Below the pieces are notes generated by a model. The model was not told the origin of the DNA and did no database searches. It saw only the letters and a program-made list of their open reading frames with translations. A stretch of DNA of 64,000 nucleotides from Atopsyche davidsoni (Eukaryota > Arthropoda > Insecta > Trichoptera > Hydrobiosidae). The translations under genes were made by a program, and so were the position numbers. The stretch spans positions 186,001-250,000 of the forward strand of contig JAILWY010000019.1 of assembly GCA_022113835.1 (NCBI GenBank). Reading direction: 5' to 3'. Shown piece by piece: positions 14,433 through 53,737 of this stretch. Within the stretch, counting starts at the first letter, position 1, and every line of letters begins with the position of its first letter.

Positions 14433-14463
14433 GAAGATTTTCTGTATTTTCTGATCTTATATA
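14432..14463 (-). promoter_or_regulatory. TATA/initiator promoter of an unidentified leftward gene
   Basis: On minus, TATATAAG (14463-14456) lies in a GC-rich block. TCACTC places an initiator A at 14432, 31 bp downstream, which is the standard spacing. It is followed by a 64-nt exon and a strong splice donor. No coding exon that clearly belongs to it was found below 14.3 kb. Confidence 0.5.
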
Positions 14464-14487
14464 CCGGGCCGGCACCCCCCACCCTGA

Positions 14488-14574
14488 TTAAATTATTGGC
14501 GTCACGCGATGGCTGCGGCCCGAACCGCCCTCGCGCAACAAGTAGGGGGGTATCTCGGGGTAGCTCCGGTCCAT
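14488..14574 (-). CDS. 28-codon ORF in GC-rich block (doubtful)
   Basis: The ORF begins MDRSYPEIPPYLLREGGSGR and ends VTPII. It lies just upstream of the TATA box at 14.46 kb in GC-rich DNA. It shares the 12-mer TACCCCGAGATA, read in the same frame as YPEI, with the ORF at 2.6-2.8 kb. It could be an exon end, a regulatory block or a repeat piece. Function unknown. Confidence 0.15.
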   Translation of the reverse strand: MDRSYPEIPPYLLREGGSGRSHRVTPII

Positions 14575-14649
14575 GCAGCAGTGGCGTGCGATCAGATCAA
14601 TCCCCCGGCTACTGCATCGACGCGATTCTCAAGCAAATTATCTCACACA

Positions 14650-17437
14650 TGAGCGGAAAAAATTAAAATCTGAGAAAATTACTTACATATGTCGTGGCGA
14701 GCTATCCAATATTCGGTTTAACGTTTTACCTCGGTTGTAAAAAATATATATGACTATGCAACCATTGAATGTTATTTTATGAATTCGTACACATTAAGTT
14801 CATTTAAAAATAATAATTCAATTCAAATATTAACTAAAAAATAATGTTTAGCTAAAAATTACTTTCAAGACCATTCAGATTCATATAAGTATTATTTTTG
14901 TTGTTACGTGTGACTACATCTTGATAAAATAAATAATAATTAAAAAATAAATGACAAAGATTAAGTTGTTTGAAGATTGAATGTAAGAAGGCGTATGTAG
15001 TACTATTAATATTTAGTATAGGTAGTGTATAAACATTTATTTAGAAAATAACTAAACAGATGAATTAAGTTATTTTCCCCGAGAGTACAGTTTTTTATAG
15101 ATTTTAAATCGAATTTTGTGTAATACACTATTGTTTTGGTAAAATACACGCACCGAGCACCTTGCAACTTGAGCTTTACTCGAATTGTTTACAATGTTTT
15201 TAGCTCTTGTGGGATAACAAATTATCGGAGGCCAAGATTATGAAGAGTATGAAAGGATATTTATTTATAAACTCAAAATTTAACCATACTTATTCAATTC
15301 AGATAAATCTTGAACATCTGACCAGATAGTGAATTTTTGACGACTTTTTTTATGAAGTATAATTGAAAAAGTGAAAATTCCAAAAGGTAATATCTAAAAT
15401 TAAAGATGAAATAAAGCGAAAAAAAAATTCAAATAAAGTCTCCGTTCAAATAATTGCAAAGTATCAATTTTTTTTTATTTCTTCACCATTTTCACAGAAT
15501 CGCAAAAATAAATTATAAGATGAGACGTTCTCTGGTAAACAGAATATTGAAATTTATCTTAAAAGAAAGTACATAAATAATTTTAAATAAAAATAGCTGT
15601 AAAAAGCTTCGGAATTACGAAGAACATCTTTCTTCAAAAAAGTCTTTAAATTATTTATGATTTTTTTGTAAATCAATATAAATAAATCGGCTTCTGTTAT
15701 TTGTGTGAATTTATAAATGACCTTTGCTCTTTATTTTTGTTTGTCGTCTGGGAGTTCAAAGGAACACGTATTTTCTTAGGAAAACCTTTCTTCCTTAGAC
15801 CGACTTCCCATACGATAACAAATATCGTTGAAATTGGTGGGCCCCCAGTACAGTGTGCCGTGTGATGTGCTCTTAAATATTTTTTACTCATAATTTTCAT
15901 CATCTCTGTCATGATCAATCCTCTGCTAGAATACCCTCTATAAATAATCGTTTCTAAAAACTTCCAATTTCATTATTTTCTCGGTTTCAAGTTTTCTAAT
16001 ACTAGCTAATCACAGCCACTTCAGAATTTGAATAATAAAAGGTATCATTAAGGAATGGTCTGTTTTGTCTTGGACAATTATTAATTTCGGAAATATTTTA
16101 TAAATATGTTTGAATGATTTGAATGTGTACAGTTCAATCTATGAATTTTTTTCAAATACAATAAGTAAGGTGTTTTAATTGAAACTGGACTAAAATGTTC
16201 ATTACTCTCTAGAAAACTGTCTTTAGATTGATTATTTGTCATGTTTGGAGGCCATTCCTGAAGAATGGTCTTTCTAAAAATTCTTTCAAAAACACCTATC
16301 ATAAAGGAGTCTAATTTTCAGAGACTCCAGTGATGAATGTATGGGTTTGTTTGAATATATTTATGGCAGTCAGGTTGTTGTTGTTCATTACAGTTATCCC
16401 TTTGGCATGTTTTTGCAGTTTGCTCGCACGTACACGCCGCCCACCTGGACACTTGTGAGCATTCGGCAAAGCCGGTGCACGGATGTGGCTCTTATAAAGC
16501 ATCATTATATGAAGTCCCAGTTCTGCTCATGTATGTGTTTTGTTATTAACTTTAGCAACAAAATAATCATTTGAGTGAATTATTAGTAACGGTACGTTCC
16601 TTTTCCCAAATTGGATTAACCCCGGGCGAGCTTTTGGAAAACCATTAAAAATTTGGTTGAAATGGGAAATTGCTTATAAACAATACTTAAACAACTTTTT
16701 GGCTATAGTTTATTACTTGGCCCTGTGCAAGTGCTAAACATGCGCTATTCATACGATGTGCCATTTACTGACAAACACACTTAAAATGCATAAATTGATT
16801 TTGCATTTATTAGTGCATTTGATGACTAGGTGTTTGAGCAACTGGTTTTGTCATATGTCGACAAATCAATTGTAGTAAATTACTGATTCGTCAACAATTG
16901 AATAAACGGGAAATCTTTATTTTGATTTTATTTTTAAAATAGCTTTGAGTAAAATATAAAACAATCAAACACACTCTAAACACGAAAGTGCTTAATAAAC
17001 AGATTCATAAAAATTATGATTAAACGAAAAAATAAACAATATCTATTGCCAAACATAAACATGCTTCGTACATGATATTTTTTTTGTTTTTATTTAGTTT
17101 GATATTTCATAACAGTTCTACTTAAGTGTTAGCAAATTTCTCATTTAAATGTATAATATTTCATTTTTCATTTCAAATCTGAATATGATACCGGGGAAGG
17201 GTATAATTCTGCCAAAGAGGCCAGAACAATGATAAATTATACTTAAAAATTGTAAAAGTGAGCAGCGATTTTTCTTAAAAAGCTTATGCCGGGAGGGGGT
17301 TGGAATAGAATTCCGCTACAAAAAACCCGACCTGAATGGATTATTCTTGAGCCACCACTGCCTCCCACTGACCTGGCTCCAGCGCCCGCCAGGTCACCGT
17401 ATGCATCACTAGATGCAGGTTACGGCGCTCGCTCTAG
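14650..17437. other. AT-rich DNA; Pro-rich open stretch near its end
   Basis: Nothing recognised up to 17.28 kb. At 17,286-17,415 the + frame reads WNRIPLQKTRPEWIILEPPL then a Pro/Ala run. It is too close to the exon at 17,438 to be a separate spliced exon of the same gene, so it stays unassigned. Confidence 0.45.
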
Positions 17438-17627
17438 AATCAATGGTTTAAAGAACACGAAAAGCTTACAGAACTGGTTTCAGAGTTTTTTGTTACAGAC
17501 CGAGAATTCCATGCGGTGGTCAGCCACGACGATAAAAATTTAACCTTCTTCGAAATTCTGCGCCCATTGCTATCCGAGGAAGTCAAGACTTCAATTTTCG
17601 AACGTTGGTTTCTTTGTGATATCTCGT
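17438..17627 (+). CDS. orphan coding-like exon, gene not recognised
   Basis: The exon has 190 nt between acceptor GGCGCTCGCTCTAG and donor TCGT|GTGAGT, phase 0 to phase 1, with 63 open codons. It encodes NQWFKEHEKLTELVSEFFVT, DREFHAVVSHDDKNLTFFEI and a Leu-rich helical end ERWFLCDIS. Codon content is GC-richer than the flanks. No stop interrupts it except the one overlapping the acceptor. The next exon is not evident within 2 kb. It is probably one exon of a gene with very long introns. Function unknown. Confidence 0.45.
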
Positions 17628-20600
17628 GTGAGTAATAAAAAATCAGATATATATTACCTCAAATGTTTTTATATATAATATTATTACTTGATTGATGGCT
17701 TAAGCTCTTTTTCAATTATTAAATATTTATAAAAAGAAAATAAAGTTTAAATTTTATCCATCAATTATTTTTTTAATTTTGAACTGTACATTTTTATTCA
17801 ACGACAAAGAAATAACATTATAAGATACATCTGTAAGATTGCAAGGGAATACTTATTTTAAATGACACAATGTATTATTTTGATCTGAAAAATAATAATA
17901 CTAATTATAATATTAACTTCTTATACTTCGCTTACGAGCAAGTACTTAGATATACCTTCAAAGTAGACATTGCGATATTATGGCATCGGTAGATTAAAAA
18001 TTTAGCTGCCACAAAGGTTAACGTGAGGCTTTGGCGCCGGTACCTTAGGACGAGTGGAGTCTAAGGGCTTACAACCCTCTGAGCGTGTTTGATTAAAATA
18101 AAAATGAAATACTCAAATGAAAAGAAAATTGTCTGAAAAAAAAATTTAAACTTAAGGCATGCCTTTAGGCATATATGGCTTTCCCACTGAAATTATGTCA
18201 CGCCAGAGGTAGTAAATAAATAATTTAGTGTGTTTTATTTGTTGCATTATTAAATTATCATAAATAAACTAAAACATTGCATAAATTTCTGCACCACAAA
18301 ATGTTCAAAAGGAATTTTGGCCCTAATCAAATTTTTGAACATGAATTGACTCGTTTAAATAAACGTGATATGCAAACAGTACGGTTCTTAATAAAATTGA
18401 AATTCTTATCTGCCGACGATATCGTCGTCCTCCATCGGAGCACGTGACCCCGCAAGCGTCTGCCGCTCCCCCCAGCCCCCGCCCCCCCCAGGTGCTCCTC
18501 CCCATTCAGAACACACGGGGTACCAGGTGGCACTCTTCCTTCCACGGTATCTTATCTCTCAAAATAAATAAAATCAAAAAATAAGTAGTAAGTAGTTGGC
18601 GGATATTCAGTCTTAGTAGTAAAGGACGCGGTGAAATCACAATGAATGTAAATTTAAAAAAAAACAGCAGATTGGAAATAACATTCGAAGAGGCATTATT
18701 ATTGATTTAAGTTATACAATGGAAACGGAACAAGACAGAAATAATATAAGCATTAAAATAATGTAGTCGGAAGGGTGAAATGATTTAACTGCAGTAAATT
18801 TAACTGAAAAAAGGATCACCTCGCGGTGGGAACACTTAAAAAATAAGTTTTCATTAAAAAGTCATAATTTTTCGTAAAAAAAAGGTTATTCAGGTAGTGG
18901 TTTTTATTTTTCTCTTTCAAATATCCACTTAAAAATCTATAACAGTATCCACATTAAAAATTATGACATGCAAATAATGAAGAGTAATAAATAGAATTTA
19001 CTTAAAATAACCGAAATGTGAAATCGCGAAATTTAGACATAAGAAGATAATAAATTATTGTCGAAGGAAACAAAAACATAAATGTGTTGGCACATTGTAC
19101 CACAAAAAAATTAATACGAGAATTATTGTAGACAGAGATGAACCAGATACAAGATGACACACCAGTAATATTTCCAATGATTTGTTTATTATTTTTATTA
19201 CTATCGATGGATTTTATCAAAACGATAAAATAGTCCGTTATTGCATCATTTATGTTGCATGCTTTCTCGGCTATCGACTATTTAGTTATGCGCAAAATTT
19301 AATTTACTAACAGCTGACACGTCCATGTCACTGGCCCTGTCGGCTTCTGCGTGTTCAAGGAATGCGATGGATTATCATATTATTGCATCATTCGTATTTG
19401 ATTTAGATTTTATCATATCTACTATAGTGGAGGGATTTTTGATATTTGGACAGTGAGTTTTGAACGCAGTTCTAGGAATCGATGCTCTATGTACCAAGCG
19501 TGTCTAAAACAGGTGTTTTGGACACCTTCAGCGTAAATTATTTACTCTAAATTCAATGACTAATATGATGATGCATCAAAATAAATTATTGGTTTTTAAC
19601 TTTATCAACAAGCTAGATAAATGCGTTTGTTCGACCCCTTATCATTATTACTTTTGAATACTATATTACTTGTATTCATTCGATTTTTTTTACATGTATT
19701 TATATAATTAAAAATATAAATTTAAGAAAATTAACTAAACGTATCAAGTCACTATTTTCAAATAAAATAATTATTTCCAAGAAGTTAGTGATTTTCTTTC
19801 AAAATAATTATTTTTTTATATTTGTACTTATTTAAATTGTTCACTATTTCACGAAAATTATTTAATATTAATTTAATTTGAATCATAGGGCTCATAAAGA
19901 TTTATAAGATTCAAGATTTTTTGTAACGTTTATTTCAAATAAAAAACCATTTTTAAAATAAATTAAAATACTGTTTAAACCCTGTTTACTTTTCCCAATG
20001 GTAAAAGTGAATATAAATGTCTTTAAATTATAAATATCAATATATAATCATGAATTACAAGACAGCATAGTGTATTTTATAATTGAATGGAGGTTTTTTT
20101 TCGTATTAATTCTTCTGATGTTTGGTCTTTGAAAAAATCATAATCATGAAATTTGAATAAAAGAGATTATTACTTAGGTACTAAGTTGTTTTTTTTATTA
20201 CATAAAAAACGACAACCTACGAAGCATACAGAGTTACTATATAGCAGATATTATAACATTTTATTCTTATGCATTCATTTCAATCACAAAAATACTATTT
20301 GATTGGTTTTGTCATATAAAAGTTCAGAGCTAAAAGCAATTATTGAATGCGACCACAATTCTCTTTGTTCGTATAAAATTAATTAAGAATCTATTTTTGT
20401 TCTTGCGAGGTTTACAAAAGAGCAAACATGGTCGGGGGCGACCTGCAGCGCCACGAGGGAGCGCCTCCACTCAGTGCAGTTTCCAGAGGAGGTCGGCGCT
20501 TTTGTGTTCGTGGTCTATTTTGAACTCCGCTCGGCTCCGGGCCGCATTGGAGACAATGGGGGGAATTGCCGCTAATGTGGCCCCATGGGTCGGCTAATCA

Positions 20601-22669
20601 AGCTCTTTGATACACCATACATGCTGTGGGGTGACTATCGATTTCAGTGAACTCTTTCGTTTAAAAAATAATACAAGACAAGTAATTTTTTTTTTTATCA
20701 TTATCCGTTATTTTATGTTGATATTTGCAGGATACACGCAGCGACACAATTTCATGATATTTTTTTATTCAATTTAATTATTTGTAAAAGTACCAAGCCT
20801 ATAATGTCGGCCTTCTCGCAGCACTCCAACACTGCGACCAGGTAGACGAGTACATTACAAGCGCAGATCTGATTGAATGAAATAATAGTACATAAGAAAA
20901 TGACATAATATGTATTAAATTCATCCTTCCATTCCAATTCCATTTTCTACGAGAAATGAGGTTGGATTTTATAAGTATACTCTACGACGACATTTGCTAC
21001 ACATTTTGACCTGTACGCGGATCGCTAGACGTTAAAAATCCAAAAAGTTGACTGTCAAAATGTTCATGTTTTTCTGTAAAAATATTCACCTTTTAGAAAT
21101 AAATAAGTTTATATGGCGCATGTGGTAGAAGAGCTTTAGTTTCGTATTCCATCCCCACTCACTCGCTTTAGAAGCTCACGCTCTACTCTTGCCGACCGCC
21201 AACAAACAATCAATACCGAGTTGCTTTATAATGTTCGTTGTTTTTCATTAGAAAAATCTCTTACCATATAACTTTTCACCCATATTAATTGCTGAAAATA
21301 TAGAAACACCGATAATATTTTACCGTTCATTTGAATTTCTATTTATGGGAGTATTTTCCACCCCGACTATTGTTGCTTACGATTTCTCACTTGGCTGATC
21401 CAAGCATCAGGATACAGTGCCTCTCAGAAAAATCATTTGAGTGTCCACCGCAATGTACAAAGAGAAGTCATCTCTTTTCTTTACATACAAATGTAAAAAA
21501 GGATATTTCTCGAGATCGGGCACTAAGAAGAGGAATATTTGTGCTAAGGATTCTATTGTTGCAGCCGTCCCCCATGGTAGAACTTGTTTCAGGTTCTTGG
21601 AATTATGAACGCCTAGTTTCTTTTCGCTCTAGCGTTTCAGCTCCAAATACCGGGGTTTCAATTTAGTTTAATTCTTATAACGTTGGAATGGGAAGGGAAT
21701 GAATGTGGATTATTTCAGGAACGAGATAAGATTCAGATCGATAATTATTAGTTTTCAAAAAATAATACTCGACATATTTAAGGAAATAATATATACCTGT
21801 TGTGATCTACCGGAAAAAGGCATTGAAAGCCATATACTAATTCACAATTGAGATTAATCCAGAGAACCTGTCAAATCAAAAGGATCTAATTAAAATAAAA
21901 GTACCTACTGAAATTTAGTCAAAAACATTCGAGACCACTTCACGATGTAAGCCTTACAATATATGCAGAAACAGGGGATAATATAAAAAAATATATTGAA
22001 TAAGAAAACATTTCTATTAATAAAATAAAAATAATTGTATTTTTGAGCTGTGGTATTTTTTTTTTATTCAGTGATTTTTGTTGAGAATTAAATAATTACC
22101 GCACGTGTTTATTATTGCTGAAATATCTATGGCAAAAAAAGTGTTTTTTTTCTAAATATAATCAGGAAACATAAAATCGGAGCGTTAATTTGACTTAACT
22201 TGTATAAGTAATTTTTTCGGATAGATTAACGCAAGTTAGAATTTTTTTTTAATAAAACTATTGATTCATAAGCACCCTATAATCCGCCCTGCCACCTCCT
22301 GGGGATAAAATGATATCAATCTATTCGTTGGACGTCACAGGCTTTCCAGTAACAATAGCGGTGTGACAAAAAAGTATGAGTATAAAGCTTAGGATATACG
22401 AGACGATCGCAGACAAGGCGCGGGGCTTGAGTAGCTCTGCGCGCTGTCGCGACGGCGCCAAGGGACGGGGTCGCCAACCACGCGGCGGTGCTCCTCCGGG
22501 CTCTCCCACATGACACCTAAATAACCATATATATACTTAATCATCATACTATTCATTATTAAACTATGAAATCAATATTATACAAAAATTAAACTAAAAG
22601 TTTTTTTTAGTTTTTTAGTTTTTGTTTTTATTAGTCTTGGTGGTCGTTATTATCAGATATATTGCATTT

Positions 22670-22678
<9 letters not shown>

Positions 22679-22727
<49 letters not shown>
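22679..22727. repeat. (TA)n microsatellite
   Basis: About 49 bp of TA repeats directly bordering the possible mariner-like remnant. Confidence 0.95.
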
Positions 22728-22729
<2 letters not shown>

Positions 22730-22734
22730 CCGTT

Positions 22735-23103
22735 ATGCGCGGTTCCACTATAACGCGAATTTCAAACATCGCGTTAAAATGCCCCGCATTACGCAAATGT
22801 CTTATTTTAAGAATGTGTATGAACATAATGTAGTCATTGTAACAGCGTTGGGTGTTATGAGCGTATTTTACAAGAACGTAAAATAAACGCTACACAAAAG
22901 ACAGTAGATGTATTTTTCAGTAAAAATAACATGTAATACTGCATAAAGTGTTCTTAGAATTAATGTGATTGATTCAAATGATTCGTATTTTTTTGTATTA
23001 AGTTTTGACTATGTATGTATGATTAATCCGATATACGCGAATTCCACTCAAGGCGATTTTTTCAGGAACGTATCCCTCGCGTAAAGCGGGGTATTACTGT
23101 ATA
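22735..23103. mobile_element. possible Tc1/mariner (pogo-like) remnant
   Basis: Between two TA arrays lie CG-rich stretches that stand out: GCGCGGTTCCACTATAACGC on the left and, on the right, an end reading inward TACAGTAATACCCCGCTTTA with CGCGAGGGATACG. Similar ...TATCCCCCGATTAACACGG... sequence recurs at 58415-58470. The ends do not form a clean inverted pair, so the assignment rests on terminal style only. Confidence 0.35.
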
Positions 23104-23167
23104 TATTACAGTAATTTACGTATACAGTATATTATAAATATATATGTAATAATATAAATATATATAC

Positions 23168-23208
<41 letters not shown>

Positions 23209-26200
23209 TAATATAGATACATTTATAAATATTTAGTTCCCGATGTCAAAGGTTGTCAAACCCTGCGGTTTGGTGGTATATATAATTGGTCTTATTAAAT
23301 GAAAATATAGCTTCACTATACGTATAAATTTTGATAAGGTTAGAAAAAAAAAGTAAATTGAATCAATGTATAGATACATATTATGACTTACAGGCATAAT
23401 ATTTATAATTACTAATATAAAGACAGAAGTGTATAAAGTGTAGTCCGTAAATTATAAATTGTAGGAAAAAATATAAAAAAGGAGTACGATTTTTGATTGA
23501 ATTTCTCTTTAACGTGGTGATCGATAATTTTATGCTAATGAATATATATACTTGTATACATATTTCAAGTATTCAAATAAATAAATAATAAGCAAAAAAA
23601 AATAGTCTTTACTATCATTAAATTTCCTTATACAAATAATTATTTTATTTCTGTTTTGCGGTTATATTTTATTTACTGTATTTTATTTAATTAATCACTA
23701 AGATTAGAGATTCAAATGATGTATAATAATAAAAATGTTGTTTAAAAATAGGGTTATGTATGTCTTAAATCATCAGTGAGAATCACTTGTTAGGCAGTAA
23801 AATACCAAATCAGTACATAACTTCAAATGAATAAAGAGGTTAACTAACAATTTTTTTTAGATCTGAATAATTGGAAAAATTCTTATTTGTATATCGATGA
23901 ATTTGTTATAACTCAAAACATATTGTTAAGGGAATTTTTTAAATAATTAATTATATATATATATATGAATACATATATTACTATGAATATGAATACATAT
24001 ATTACTCTAAACATGTAAATTTTTAGTCTGAAAATACTTGTTTATATGCAATATCTAATATGTATAATCTTATATTTATAAGCAATGTCTATGCAGCGCG
24101 CGAGTCTGAAAGAACTTAAAGATTGCACACATGAAAACCGATGAAGAAACATTTTGATTTACTGTTATCTTTCAACAAAGAAAGGGAATCTTATCATGAG
24201 AAAATTAAAACAACTGAGTAAAAATATAAAAAAATACTAAAACTTTATTATCATAACATATGAAATACAAAATAAGTTATTTTTTTATGAAGTAAATTAA
24301 TTACGTTCAAATATTGTACAACGAAATGAAATTAAACATACATACCTAGCTCTTCCAATTTTGTTATCATCACATATATTTGTATATTTTCAGTTTTAAT
24401 AATAATCATCATCATATCAAAAATAGTCAATCCATTGAAATACATTAGATATTAATAACAATGTAAATAAAAATTACTATCAATGCGACCAATAAGTATA
24501 TAAGTTCACCTGGATAGCAATACTATGCCTTTACTGACTGCCAATATAATTAGAATTTCTTCATTTTTGGATTTTGTGCTCCATTGTGTTTTGAGTCTTC
24601 CGATATTTCAATCCTGTTAGTGGTGGTATCTTTGGCGATTAAAAATCATTTTTTTGAAAATCCCTTAGGATTTCCAGAACTATACGTAGGAAGATTCAAA
24701 ATACAACGCAGCACAACATACAAGAATAAATAAAATCTAATAACAACGGTTGCCAATAACATTTTTAGGATATCAAAAAAAATAGATATTCATATTAACT
24801 TATTGCTAAGATATTTTCAGCCATATTAAAGTATCTTGCTATAAGTATTTTATGTCACCACTTTTTATTGATAAAATAAGACACATTTAATGTGTGTGTT
24901 TGTAAATATATTTTGTTCTCATTACAATATTATATTCATGAAATATCAGCCATTTAAAGATATTTCAGAATATAAAATAATTCTTTTATTTAAGTTACAT
25001 AGTGATGTGCCAAAAAATGACAAATTATCCTTCTCTGCTAAAATCACTTTCTATAACGTATAAGAAATAATAAAAAATACATAGCGTTGTTCCTTGAAGT
25101 TCAGAATAAAGTAGATCCAATGAATACTTAGTGATATTTCAATCAAATATATATATTAAATAAAATGCATAAATCAATTGCAGATGCAGTGCTTTAAATG
25201 TATCAAGAATTATTTTTTATTTGCTTGGTAGATTTAAAAAGATGTCCTTTGACTACTAAACATAACTATAAATTAAAATAGTCTGCTTGTTGAACAATAG
25301 ATTATGGTAATTAAAATAAATTCTGAATAATGGATTCTTTGAAATAGCAAATTTGATTACAAATATGAATTTATATATCAAAGTATAGCGTATACTTTGT
25401 ATATATAATTTATATATCAGATGAAGCGAACAAGAAAGATTGATATTATGATGAACCGTCAAAGAAAAAGTACTTGTTATCATCGCTAACTCAGCTCCCA
25501 TCCACCCACTCATGCAATCGTAATAGTCATTAAAAATATTACCATAAAAATTATTCTTTAAAAATAATCACAATAAAACATTACAAGTACATAAATAAGA
25601 TACAATAAATATGTTATTGCCAAGTAAACTTTTCATTCTTAGCAATTTATTTTTAATTATATTCTTGATTAATTGAATAAAATATTTATTATTATTTAAA
25701 AGATGTATAATTTTTCATTGAAAATTTTAGATATATATATTAAAGTATAGAAACAAATAACTTAAAGTACTTTGTATCTATGTATATTATGAAAATCAAT
25801 GCCGTTGGACAATGACCTAAATTTGGCTTAACTTGATTTAAATATAAGCAAAATAAACTATTATGTATATAAAATTAAAAAAATGTTTAATACAAAATGA
25901 GTTTTTGAACTTCTGATAAGACAGGCAACTCATTATTTTAATATATTTTATGTCAAATATATGGATTGTTTAAAGATTACTTTATTTTAGGCAATGCCAA
26001 GTATTACCGCTAATAATTTACAGTATTTCAAACATTTCAAAGATAATTAATACTATAAATTCATTTAATGTGTTTAATATTATGATATAAATGTGTTTTT
26101 TTTCTAAATATACATATTTTAAAGTATAACTACATTTCTTGCAATTAAATTGTGTTTCTGAGTTATTTTCAGCCATTAAAAAATATCTCAGAAACTATAA

Positions 26201-27564
26201 TTAAAAAAAGGAAATAATGAAAAAAAAACAGAACACTTTTGTAAATTTATTTAAAAAATATATTTCTTAATAACTAAGTATAAAAATAAATGATAAAAAA
26301 TAAAAAAGAAGATTATAACACATTATTAAAATTAATTAGCATTACTTGATATAACTATATATTTTTTAAGAACTTAAAGTAACATAAATCGTATAATTAA
26401 ACACATTTTGCTTGTAAAAGTATCAAATTTTCTAAACATAGTATTTTACCATTATTTTCGATACTTTTATTTATTATGTATATTTATTTCATAAATAATT
26501 TATAAATATTTCAAATAAATTAAAAAGAAACTAAAAAATATGAAGAACAAACAAATATTTATAAAATTGTGAAATAAGAATAGGACAAAAAAGTTAACTT
26601 GAGTTTTTTTTACATTAAAAAAAGGTTTGGATTGCATAGGGGGGCAATCCAAATCATGAAGTTTATAATATGAGAGGATGTCAATTTTTAAAAAAATCAA
26701 AAAATATCGTAAATATAATAGTTTCATGTAAAGAAAAACTGCGACAAAATATTTCATGTACGATTAATCATAATAAATTTAGATTAAGCTCTTCATATTT
26801 ATAATATTCATTTCGGCAGGGTTACATCACTGTCATATACCTTAAAGGACGTTATATCTTATAGATAATGAATGATACATAAAGTAATAATAATAATATT
26901 GTCACAATATTAACAGTAAAAAATAAATTACATAATTAATAACTTATATATAATTATAATATTTAATTAGAGATAACATTTTGTTCTCAGTTAAAATAAA
27001 TAGGGATGAAATTTGAATTTTTCATCGCTTTTAAAACCACTTAAACGTATATTAAGATGTAGTTCTTATTCATGTTAAAAAATAAAGTGAAGTTTTTTTG
27101 CAAAATATAAATCAATTGAAGCTTAGTTATTCTTGGTATAAATAATATATTTTGGACAATCAACTTTCGTATTTTGTTTAAAATATTGGTCATTATTTTA
27201 GGTCAATTTTTAGTATTCATTGATAAGGTGATTTTTAAATAGTTTATATTTTGCATACCACAGTGCTTATGGCAGCCATTTTTCATAGACCTTGCGGTAT
27301 ACAAATTGATTAGACTAAATTAAAAAATTTCTTTTGATATTTGGAACTATCATTTTCCTGTAGAGCAACATTTATAGAAGAAATGTAGTTGTTAATACAA
27401 ATATTCATTTTCAGCAATTTTTAAAAAATACTAGTAATCCAATAAAAGTGTTAAAAATATTAATTTTTATGCCGTGGACAAATAATTTCAATATTTTATA
27501 AAATTAATTTTAATTGGTCTAATAATGGTACATATTTTGGAGAATTAATTAAAATAGTTTTTTC

Positions 27565-27570
27565 TTTATT
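27565..27570 (-). terminator. candidate poly(A) signal of GTP cyclohydrolase I
   Basis: AATAAA read on the minus strand, about 390 bp after the stop codon. It is the first canonical hexamer downstream of the stop on that strand, so a 3' UTR of roughly 0.4 kb is implied. Confidence 0.5.
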
Positions 27571-27962
27571 GCGTATGATACTCTGGTTCTTGTGATTATA
27601 TAGAAAGTCGGTAATTAAACCCCAAATATATAATAAAGCACATATTCAAAAGAAAGTATGGTTAAAGCATCAGAAACTAATAATTCTTGGGTTAGATGTT
27701 ATGTGAGGAGGATGCAACGTGTAAAATGTGTTTTCTCAAGAAGATAGGGTTACATCAAGTTATGTACGTTACTTCTTGAGTAGTATAAATTACAACAGAT
27801 CGCTTTTAAATGGAAAGATTACAGCATGAAGGTTATAATAAATATATATGGAATTGGTTTCATGATAAAACTGACGTTGAGATGTCTTCCTCAATAATAT
27901 TTGTAATAAAGAGATTGTCAGGTAAGGTCTTCTTTCTACATAAATTTGCCTGCAAACATCCT

Positions 27963-53498
<25,536 letters not shown>

Positions 53499-53703
53499 AT
53501 TGTCAAAAGTTAAAATTCTAACACGCGCGATGCGATAAAAAAAAAATACCAGGGATAAGAAATAACAAAATCACTGGACTGTATGAAAAACAATAAATAC
53601 GTGACAATACAAGTGAAGCTGTTTTTTTTTTATTATTAAAATATATTTTTTGAGGATAAACAGAGCGTGTTGGTTTTTATTTAGTGTTTGCTAGAGTATT
53701 ATT

Positions 53704-53737
53704 TGAACTTGTCGATTTGCAGCGCCGGCTTTTTATA
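53704..53737 (-). promoter_or_regulatory. core promoter for first exon B
   Basis: On the minus strand TATAAAAA (53737-53730) sits in GC-rich sequence, and a TTCAAA initiator-like site places +1 near 53704, 33 bp downstream. This gives a leader of about 206 nt before the exon-B ATG. The stretch above it (53740-53860) is also GC-rich for this window. Prediction by eye only. Confidence 0.55.

Larger units (their letters stand above)
17628..27564. other. AT-rich DNA with three small GC-rich patches
   Basis: Patches at 18,420-18,545 (Pro/Gly-rich frames on both strands), 20,420-20,595 and 22,400-22,510 are coding-like in composition, but none has a clean exon structure. From about 23.2 to 27.5 kb the DNA is extremely AT-rich and I see no gene. 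Confidence 0.5.

Noticed and set aside
17286..17415. Pro-rich open stretch as an exon preceding the one at 17,438
   Set aside because: The implied intron would be only about 20 bp and the phases do not match.
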